In this document: one piece after another, positions 1-5,205 of the stretch
Layout of the letters: the number at the start of each line of letters is the position of its first letter
Position numbering within the stretch: position 1 is the stretch's first letter
Origin: Desulfurococcales archaeon
Lineage (GTDB): Archaea; Thermoproteota; Thermoprotei_A; Sulfolobales; Fervidicoccaceae
DNA: 6,016 bases
NCBI GenBank assembly: GCA_027048265.1
Contig: JALTXS010000020.1
Span: 1 to 6,016 of the forward strand
Reading direction: 5' to 3'
The notes under the pieces: model-generated
Told to the model about the DNA's origin: nothing
Database searches by the model: none
What the model saw: only the letters and a program-made list of their open reading frames with translations
Made by a program: the position numbers and the translations under genes

Positions 1-17
1 TTCTAGGACATACATCT

Positions 18-36
18 GAAAGTGTTTTTCTAATAA
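18..36 (+). promoter_or_regulatory. candidate archaeal promoter (BRE/TATA-like) for the gene at 59
   Basis: A purine stretch (GAAAG, 18-22) followed by a T/A-rich run (24-36, TTTTTCTAATAA) resembles an archaeal BRE plus TATA element in otherwise GC-rich sequence. With usual archaeal spacing of about 25 bases, transcription would begin around 52-59, at or just before the ATG at 59. No good Shine-Dalgarno sequence lies upstream, so a leaderless mRNA is plausible. The match to a consensus TATA box is imperfect. Confidence 0.35.
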
Positions 37-58
37 TGAAAAGACGATGTGAACGGGG

Positions 59-760
59 ATGGGGGCCATGGTGGAAGTCAGCGGAGGCCGGATTGAGCAA
101 GAGCCCGAGGCCCTGAGCCGTATGAGGAGAGGGCTAAGGAGGCTTACGGTTATGTTATTGGTCGTCTCGGTAGCTGTTGCGATTATACTATTACTCGCCT
201 ACGCGAAAACAGGTGAGCGGGGCCTTCTGCTAGCAGCATTAATAGTCATAGCGAGCCTGCCTGTTGACGCGGTCTTGCTACACTCCCTTATAGCAAGACA
301 GGTCCAACCTGTGCAGAGGCTCCTGGGAGAACTAGGGCCCATGCTAGGGGGAAGAGCATCGGTATACGGGGGCCTCTTCAGGGGCCTCCTCATCATCGGC
401 GAGTCGGGTGAGAAGGTGCTGCTAGTACACTATAGGGGCAACCATGCCCGTCTGCTCCTCTTGCGTAACCCGACTGTCCGCGAGCAGAGAAGCCTAAGGG
501 ACTCTGACAGGGCCTTCTATAGGATACTGGAAGAAAACATTGGTGAAAAGGCACGCTCCGTTCTTGAGGGGCTCAGGGTAATGCGCAGCTGTAGAAGGGC
601 GATGAGGAGTCATCCCAACTACAGGGTCTGGGCGCCCCACCCCCGTTACCCAGTCATGGTGCTGTGGGAGGGACCCGGCGTCTTGGTTGACATCATGTGC
701 CCCATCCCCGTTGAGGCCGAGCTGGTTAGGAGGGAAGCAGAGGCCCTCTTATCCAGCTAG
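59..760 (+). CDS. hypothetical protein with two N-terminal membrane segments
   Basis: I do not recognise this 233-residue protein. Residues 1-29 are polar and carry a basic stretch (RMRRGLRR, 21-28). Two hydrophobic segments follow (about 30-49 and 55-77) with a short loop between. The rest (about 80-233) looks like a soluble, probably cytosolic domain: a strand-like hydrophobic patch (107-126), a basic helical region (140-185) and a WAPHPRYP segment (191-198) before a hydrophobic strand ending in MCP. Basic residues before segment 1 and after segment 2 suggest both termini are inside the cell. The ATG at 59 fits a near-leaderless transcript; a second ATG at 68 would remove three residues and cannot be excluded. 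It is the only plus-strand gene and ends tail-to-tail with the minus-strand membrane gene, stops overlapping by four bases. Base composition and codon use match the neighbours. The coding call is firm; the function is unknown. Confidence 0.75.
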   Translation: MGAMVEVSGGRIEQEPEALSRMRRGLRRLTVMLLVVSVAVAIILLLAYAKTGERGLLLAALIVIASLPVDAVLLHSLIARQVQPVQRLLGELGPMLGGRASVYGGLFRGLLIIGESGEKVLLVHYRGNHARLLLLRNPTVREQRSLRDSDRAFYRILEENIGEKARSVLEGLRVMRSCRRAMRSHPNYRVWAPHPRYPVMVLWEGPGVLVDIMCPIPVEAELVRREAEALLSS

Positions 761-1899
761 CCTCGAGCCCACTGGGGGTATCTGCAGGCGTGGGGCATGC
801 TGCATCTACTTGTCAGGAAGTAGAGCCAAGCCAGCAGGGTTCTTGGCCTGAACTCGGCCAGGAGGCCCACCAGGGCGGCTATTACGAGGACCAGGCCCAA
901 GAATGGCTCGTATAGCCGGGCAAGTGTTGCAAAGGGCCACAGCGCTAGCGCTGGTAGGAGGAACAGGCGGGTGGGCTTCAAGGGGGTTATCTGGGGAAGC
1001 ATCGTTATGGTGTGGTAGTGTATGTGGGGAGCCATAAACCCCAGGTAGACCCCATGTATCAGAGCGAGGAGCCATCCCGCCTCCCCTGGGGTTAGGACTC
1101 TTGCGGCTAATAGTGTGAACACAACTGCGCCGAAAAGCGCCGAAAAATGGCTGGCTATGAGCGCGAAGCCGCCTCTTCTGTAGTAGGGGTTTTTAGAAGA
1201 CCGAAGCTTGGACCAGAACCCCCAAGCTCCCCAAAGCCTTATAGAGAGGAAATGGATGACCAGATGGAGCCCTGATGCAATGGAGAATAAGGGGTTGCCC
1301 TTCAGGAATAAAAAGAGACCAACTGCAGACAGCGCGAGGGGGGCTATGACCCAGTGGGGAGCCCAGCTGCTCCCGTAGTTCCTACTACTGGTTAGTAGGG
1401 AGACGCTGGTTATCATCGGGGCCGCGTAGTAGAGGCCCAGGGCCAACCCAGTATCCAGCACCTCCCACCCCATTGCAATGCTGGCTAGCAGGGTTAGTAG
1501 CCCCGACAACGGGGGGTAGGTTAGTAGGAGCCAGTGGGGCCACCTCCACTTACCCTCAAGCTGCTTGAAGGAAAACCCGAGGAGGGCCAGGAGGGACAGG
1601 GTGGCAGCCAGCTTGAATGCTTCTAAGCTCAAGGGGATGGCTAGGACAGCAAACAGGGCCATGGCCGACGATATTATGGCGAGCAGCGCCTCTGCCCCCT
1701 CTCGGTCCCCGCCTCTCTTGTATCCTGACGAGAATAGTATGAACATGGCCGTGGGGAAGGAGAATGCAGCACCCGAGAGCATGAGAAGAGGGTGGCTTCC
1801 TGGCCTAAAGTGGACGAGGAGGATGCCGAGCAGTGAGGCGAGAAGCCCCCCAGCGAGGGGGTAGTTTGAGACCTTGACCAGGCTTACTCTCAAGTGCAT
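757..1899 (-). CDS. polytopic, histidine-rich membrane protein (possibly NnrS/heme-copper-like)
   Basis: This 380-residue protein is hydrophobic along nearly its whole length, with roughly 12 predicted membrane segments (about 14-31, 37-58, 70-90, 93-110, 120-142, 148-170, 181-200, 203-223, 246-267, 274-291, 311-327, 331-350). Histidines recur in or beside them: H212 and H216 in one helix, H251, H282, and a cluster H292/H294/H296 followed by MLPQ. The pattern H-G-x-x-LGF, then histidine, then LP (282-302) resembles NnrS-like proteins linked to nitric oxide and heme-copper chemistry, and length and helix count fit. This is recognition by eye, not a homology result; it may be only an uncharacterised archaeal integral membrane protein. 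The ATG at 1899 is chosen because it overlaps the upstream stop (TGATG). A GTG at 1902 would add one residue and give a four-base overlap. Translational coupling to the YwiC-like gene implies joint expression. The C-terminal tail (364-380) is short, polar and contains two cysteines. Confidence 0.8.
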   Translation of the reverse strand: MHLRVSLVKVSNYPLAGGLLASLLGILLVHFRPGSHPLLMLSGAAFSFPTAMFILFSSGYKRGGDREGAEALLAIISSAMALFAVLAIPLSLEAFKLAATLSLLALLGFSFKQLEGKWRWPHWLLLTYPPLSGLLTLLASIAMGWEVLDTGLALGLYYAAPMITSVSLLTSSRNYGSSWAPHWVIAPLALSAVGLFLFLKGNPLFSIASGLHLVIHFLSIRLWGAWGFWSKLRSSKNPYYRRGGFALIASHFSALFGAVVFTLLAARVLTPGEAGWLLALIHGVYLGFMAPHIHYHTITMLPQITPLKPTRLFLLPALALWPFATLARLYEPFLGLVLVIAALVGLLAEFRPRTLLAWLYFLTSRCSMPHACRYPQWARG

Positions 1900-2621
1900 C
1901 ACCTTATGAGAAGGCCGACCAGGACCTGTACCGCAACGGTGCGGAGGAACTCCATCACACCATATTTCTTCAGACCCAACTTATCATATGCGCCCCCGAG
2001 TCTAAGAAGGTAGCGTGATAACACGTCACCCAGGAGCAGAACAGCCACAAAGACCCCCCAGTCAGAGCTCCAGAAGTGCAGGGCGAAGAAAACCACAGCC
2101 AAGGCACCCAGGGCCTCACTTACCAGGCTTGGAGGACGGGGCCCCGTTACCCTCATCTGAGCCTGGCTGGTGGCCAGAATGTTGTAGGCGATAGGGAAGA
2201 AGAGGGCCAGGGGGTCGGTCACCCTGCCCGAGAGGAGCACGAATCCTCCAGAGGCCCCAATGAGTCCTGCGCCGGCAATATTTGTAAGACTACGACTTGA
2301 GAGTGTTACAAATAGAAGAACCAGAGCTACTGCTACAAGCGCCAGGGAGAGGGGCACCCGGGAAACCACCAGTGGGAGATAGAGCAGGGAAACCAAGCCA
2401 ATCACTAGGGGCGAGTAACCTGAGAGTCGAGCGACCCTAACATAGTCCAGTGAGAATAGCACCAGAAGAGACGCTGCAAGGCCCAAGGAAAGCAGGAGGG
2501 GGTCAGGCTCTCTTAAGGAGGCAAGCCCGTAGCCAATACTCGCCAGCCAAACGCCATAGGCACCATGCTCCCGCGGTGGGGCTAGGACCCTCAGTGCTTC
2601 TCCATGTCCCCTGTTCTTCAT
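1899..2621 (-). CDS. YwiC-like integral membrane protein
   Basis: The protein has 240 residues. After a short polar N-terminus it carries PPREHGAYG (15-23), which matches the P-x-EHGAW-type signature opening YwiC-like proteins. About eight hydrophobic segments follow (around 24-36, 40-58, 68-86, 89-107, 112-131, 134-152, 165-182, 188-203), then a basic LGLKKYGVMEF stretch (215-225) and a final hydrophobic helix, also in keeping with the family. YwiC-like proteins have no established biochemistry; the Bacillus gene lies near nitrate-respiration genes, hence a suspected link to anaerobic respiration. The ATG at 2621 is preferred because GGTGA lies five bases upstream and a TATA-like box sits about 55 bases upstream. 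The open frame continues to a TTG at 2732, but that extension would run through the TATA-like box and lacks family features. The stop overlaps the start of the next membrane gene (TGATG), so the two probably form one unit. Family assignment rests on the motif alone. Confidence 0.75.
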   Translation of the reverse strand: MKNRGHGEALRVLAPPREHGAYGVWLASIGYGLASLREPDPLLLSLGLAASLLVLFSLDYVRVARLSGYSPLVIGLVSLLYLPLVVSRVPLSLALVAVALVLLFVTLSSRSLTNIAGAGLIGASGGFVLLSGRVTDPLALFFPIAYNILATSQAQMRVTGPRPPSLVSEALGALAVVFFALHFWSSDWGVFVAVLLLGDVLSRYLLRLGGAYDKLGLKKYGVMEFLRTVAVQVLVGLLIR

Positions 2622-2626
2622 CGGGG

Positions 2627-2631
2627 TCACC
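2627..2631 (-). promoter_or_regulatory. Shine-Dalgarno GGTGA fixing the start of the YwiC-like gene
   Basis: On the minus strand, GGTGA lies five bases before the ATG at 2621 and complements the 3' end of archaeal 16S rRNA. It supports that start over the upstream TTG at 2732. Confidence 0.6.
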
Positions 2632-2673
2632 AGCGGAAAACTCCCGCACAAGTCCAGATGTTTCGCCTGAGAG

Positions 2674-2683
2674 ATTATAAGGT
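2674..2683 (-). promoter_or_regulatory. TATA-like box for the two-gene membrane operon
   Basis: On the minus strand CCTTATAATC stands out from the GC-rich surroundings. Its distance to the ATG at 2621 would put the transcription start near 2650 and give a leader of about 30 bases containing the GGTGA site. The upstream flank (ACTTA) is a weak BRE. This supports independent expression of the two membrane genes, but the box is called by eye. Confidence 0.45.
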
Positions 2684-2755
2684 AAGTGCAATAACATCGG
2701 GTAAGGACCTCCCCCCAAGTGGCAGAACCCAATAGTGGAAATAGAAGAAAACTGC

Positions 2756-2778
2756 TTGTACTTGTACCGAAATATAAT
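2756..2778. promoter_or_regulatory. tandem TTGTAC hexamers next to a TATA-like element
   Basis: Two TTGTAC hexamers lie head to tail (2756-2761 and 2762-2767), and GTAC-TT-GTAC within them forms a small inverted repeat. Four bases away is AATATAAT (2771-2778). Read on the plus strand, CGAAATATAAT looks like BRE plus TATA pointing into the 3' end of the dehydratase gene (antisense). Read on the minus strand, the ATTATATT box would sit upstream of the membrane operon with the hexamers between box and start site, an operator-like position. A third, inverted copy (GTACAA) is at 2809-2814. Function is inferred only. Confidence 0.3.
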
Positions 2779-2799
2779 GCTTATCGAGAAACCATGGGG

Positions 2800-2816
2800 T
2801 CAAAAAGTGTACAAAG
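2800..2816 (-). terminator. candidate U-rich terminator after the dehydratase gene
   Basis: About 10-25 bases past the dehydratase stop, the minus strand reads CTTTGTACACTTTTTG, two T-runs without a strong hairpin, as in archaeal intrinsic termination. A second T-rich stretch follows around 2738-2752. No direct evidence. Confidence 0.3.
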
Positions 2817-2825
2817 ACTAGTAGC

Positions 2826-4118
2826 TCAGTTACCGTGTCTTATGTACCTGCGTGGGTCAGCTATCTTGCCCTCAGCCGCAGTAGCGCCTGCAGTGTAGGG
2901 TGAGGCGAGGTAGACCTCGGCCTTGGGGCTCCCCATTCTTCCGGGGAAGTTCCTGTTACTTGTGGAGAGCATGACCTCGCCCTCCCCCACGACGCCTAGG
3001 TGGGCCCCGAAGCAGGCCCCACATCCCGGCACCGCTATAACTGCGCCTGCCTGGTGGAGCTTCTGGAGAACACCCATCTCCAAAGCCTTGTTATAGACTC
3101 TCCTGCTCGCGGGGGTCACGATGACCCTGACCCCCCTCTTTATACCATGTTTACCTATAATCCTCGCCGCCGCTACGAGGTCTTCTAGGCGCCCGTTGGT
3201 GCAGCTTCCTATGAAGACCTGGTCCACCTCGGTTCCCTCGACCTCTCCAATGCCCGCCACATTGTAGGGCGCATGGGGCTTTGAGACCATGGGCTCCAGC
3301 TTGCCTAGGTCTATGAACCTGGCATCACCTCTGCCGTCAACGGGCTTGGGGGGCAGGGGGACGCGCTCCCTATAGCCGCCTCGGGTCTCCTCCATCCACC
3401 TCCTCAGCACGGGGTCGCTGGGGAATATCCCCGTCTTGGCACCTGCCTCGACCATCATGTTGGCCACCGTGAGGCGGTCTGGGATGGAGAGGCTGGAGAG
3501 GCCGGGGCCTGTGAACTCGGCGCTCTTGTATATGAGGCCGTCCCCGCCCTCAATGCCCAGGATGTGGAGGACTAGGTCCTTGCCCGTGAGGGGCTCCTCC
3601 AGCCTCCCCTCAAGAACATAGTCTACTACTCGGGGAACCTTGAGCCATATGCTCCCATATACCATTATATATGCGGCCTCGGTGCTGCCTATGCCGCTGG
3701 AGAACGCGCCCACTGCGCCATAGGTTATAGTGTGGCTGTCCGCCCCCAGCGCCAGGTCGCCCGGGGCCATGTGGTCCTCCACGGCTAGCTGGTGCATGAT
3801 GCCATCGCCAATATCGTAGAGGGTGCATCCCCACTGTCGTGCGTATTTCCTCATCTTGGCATGGCTTGTAGCTATATCCGCGGTGGGGGCGGGTGCGTAG
3901 TGGTCGAAGCTTATTATGGTAGGCACCCTCCTACAGTCAGCTTTGGCAACAGCCCCGGTCTTCTCTAGTATCCTCAGCGTTAGGAGGAAGGTTATGTCGT
4001 TCATGAGAAGGTAGTCGGGCTTCACCACTACTATCTGGTCCTCGGATAGCCCGCTCCTCCCAGTGTGGGCCTCGAGTATGCGGGCCGAGTAGCTATACCA
4101 CTTGTCCTCGCCATTCAT
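2826..4118 (-). CDS. aconitase-family 3-isopropylmalate / homoaconitate dehydratase, large subunit
   Basis: This 430-residue protein is a full-length LeuC-type large subunit. With a small subunit it moves a hydroxyl group by dehydration-rehydration (2- to 3-isopropylmalate, or homocitrate to homoisocitrate) in the cytosol using a [4Fe-4S] cluster. The three cluster ligands are visible: C306 in GSCTNGR, and C366 and C369 in PGCGACFG. Other hallmarks are GADSHT (125-130), the following glycine-rich segment to GSTE, and STSNRNFPGRMG (385-396). Length matches archaeal LeuC/HacA-type proteins. The ATG at 4118 is chosen because GGAGGGGTGAT ends four bases upstream; the longer frame from a GTG at 4139 would include that site. 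It lies 82 bases after the dehydrogenase stop with no obvious promoter between, so co-transcription is likely. No LeuD/LysU-type small-subunit gene follows; the next gene is a membrane protein. One large subunit may serve leucine or lysine pathways in archaea, so substrate is left open. Confidence 0.93.
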   Translation of the reverse strand: MNGEDKWYSYSARILEAHTGRSGLSEDQIVVVKPDYLLMNDITFLLTLRILEKTGAVAKADCRRVPTIISFDHYAPAPTADIATSHAKMRKYARQWGCTLYDIGDGIMHQLAVEDHMAPGDLALGADSHTITYGAVGAFSSGIGSTEAAYIMVYGSIWLKVPRVVDYVLEGRLEEPLTGKDLVLHILGIEGGDGLIYKSAEFTGPGLSSLSIPDRLTVANMMVEAGAKTGIFPSDPVLRRWMEETRGGYRERVPLPPKPVDGRGDARFIDLGKLEPMVSKPHAPYNVAGIGEVEGTEVDQVFIGSCTNGRLEDLVAAARIIGKHGIKRGVRVIVTPASRRVYNKALEMGVLQKLHQAGAVIAVPGCGACFGAHLGVVGEGEVMLSTSNRNFPGRMGSPKAEVYLASPYTAGATAAEGKIADPRRYIRHGN

Positions 4119-4122
4119 TCCA

Positions 4123-4133
4123 ATCACCCCTCC
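4123..4133 (-). promoter_or_regulatory. strong Shine-Dalgarno deciding the dehydratase start
   Basis: GGAGGGGTGAT on the minus strand closely matches the archaeal anti-Shine-Dalgarno complement GGAGGTGAT, with two extra G residues. It ends four bases before the ATG at 4118, which argues against the in-frame GTG at 4139. Confidence 0.75.
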
Positions 4134-4200
4134 TTGCACAGTACGGCAACGGGGAAACCCCTAGACAACCATGTGGAAAGGGCTCGGAATTGAGTTAGAC

Positions 4201-5205
4201 CTAGGAGAGTAGAGAGTCCAAGTGCTTCCTAAAAACACGGTAAAACTCCACGGTAGAATACCCCCCGCCAAGGTCGGGAGTACGAGCTCCTTCACGCAGG
4301 GCACCCTCCACAGCCTCCCTAATCGCCCTATAAACGCTGCCATAGCCCAGCCAATCCATCATAAAGCCCACGCTCATAATAGTGGATATGGGGTTCGCGA
4401 CGCCCTTTCCCGCTATATCGAAGGCTGCCCCATGCACGGGCTCGAACATGGCTTTCGCATCCCCCACGTTGGCCGAGGCAGCTGTGCCAAGGCTGCCAGA
4501 GACCTGAGCGGCGAGGTCGCTGAGAATGTCCCCATAAAGGTTCATAGTAAGCACAACGTCGAACCTCAGAGGGTTCCTCACCATCTCCATAGCGGCGGCA
4601 TCAACGTACATGTGCTCATGCTCCACTCCCTCTTCGCTCAAAACCTCCTCCGAAACCCTCCTGAACAGGCCATCGGTCACCCTGAGGACGTTAGACTTGG
4701 TGACAATAGTAACTCTACTTTTCCTCCCTTTCGCTATCCTCGCCGCGAGTCGGGCGACCCTCCTGGTCTGCCCAGCAGTGACAAGCTTGAGGGCGAAGGC
4801 CAGGTCCCCGTGAGAGTATTCGGCTCCCACGTAGACGTCCTCCAGGTTCTCCCTCACTATGACAAGGTCCATCTCACGCACCGCGGGGACACCCGGTAGC
4901 GTGAAGGCGGGTCTAAGGTTGGTGTGCAGGTCCAGCTCCCTCCTAAGGGGGATGACAACGTCCCGGGCGCTCTCGCCCACGGGGCCCTTAAGCACAGCGT
5001 CGGCCCAGTTCCTTGCCAGCTCCAAGGTCTCGCCAGGCAGTGCCTCGCCCGTCTCCTCCAGCGTTTTGTCACCAGCGGGGGCTTCCCTTAGCTCGAACCT
5101 GGCGATCCCCCTCTCCTCCATCGCCTGGAGCAGGTCCCTGGCCAAGGGAGCCAGCTCTGGCCCTATACCGTCCCCGGGTATCAGTAGGACCTTGTGGGTC
5201 CTCAA
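4201..5205 (-). CDS. NAD-dependent 3-isopropylmalate / homoisocitrate dehydrogenase family enzyme
   Basis: This 334-residue enzyme belongs to the beta-decarboxylating dehydrogenases and would oxidise and decarboxylate a 3-substituted malate (3-isopropylmalate or homoisocitrate) to a 2-oxoacid. Visible hallmarks are GDGIGPE (11-17), substrate arginines R88 (LRRELDL), R98 (NLRP) and R118 (VREN), catalytic Y125 and K170, and metal-binding D202, D226 and D230 (GDILSD). VHGAAFDIAGKG (257-268) has aspartate D263 where NADP enzymes carry lysine, so NAD is the expected cofactor. Length is typical. The TTG at 5205 is chosen: the preceding stop overlaps it (TTGA), GGAGG lies ten bases upstream, and the family's conserved N-terminus begins here. 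The longer frame from 5277 runs through the upstream gene. Residue 85 is isoleucine where Thermus homoisocitrate dehydrogenase has the specificity arginine, and RENLED replaces the usual RENTE. Both keep the substrate uncertain. Confidence 0.93.
   Translation of the reverse strand: MRTHKVLLIPGDGIGPELAPLARDLLQAMEERGIARFELREAPAGDKTLEETGEALPGETLELARNWADAVLKGPVGESARDVVIPLRRELDLHTNLRPAFTLPGVPAVREMDLVIVRENLEDVYVGAEYSHGDLAFALKLVTAGQTRRVARLAARIAKGRKSRVTIVTKSNVLRVTDGLFRRVSEEVLSEEGVEHEHMYVDAAAMEMVRNPLRFDVVLTMNLYGDILSDLAAQVSGSLGTAASANVGDAKAMFEPVHGAAFDIAGKGVANPISTIMSVGFMMDWLGYGSVYRAIREAVEGALREGARTPDLGGGYSTVEFYRVFRKHLDSLLS

Noticed and set aside
1565..1864. Plus-strand 99-codon frame opposite the histidine-rich membrane protein
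   Set aside because: It is antisense to continuous membrane helices of the minus-strand gene, with composition typical of a reverse-complement shadow.
2503..2718. Minus-strand 71-codon frame overlapping the YwiC-like gene start, with an upstream GGAGGT
   Set aside because: An internal ATG lies about 10 bases from GGAGGT, but the frame runs out of phase into the YwiC-like coding region, has no family resemblance, and most of its codons are explained by that gene.
2622..2732. N-terminal extension of the YwiC-like gene to a TTG at 2732
   Set aside because: The extension would translate through the TATA-like box at 2674-2683 and adds cysteine- and threonine-rich sequence before the conserved N-terminus. 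The ATG at 2621 has a well-placed GGTGA.
4151..4161. GGGGAAACCCC inverted repeat between dehydrogenase and dehydratase genes
   Set aside because: It is a four-base-pair stem with a three-base loop that does not extend further. It is too small to support a terminator or riboswitch call and lacks a following T-run on the minus strand.
4222..4899. Plus-strand open frame of 225 codons opposite the dehydrogenase
   Set aside because: It is a shadow of the dehydrogenase, with no recognisable motifs and no promoter or ribosome-binding site that sets it apart.
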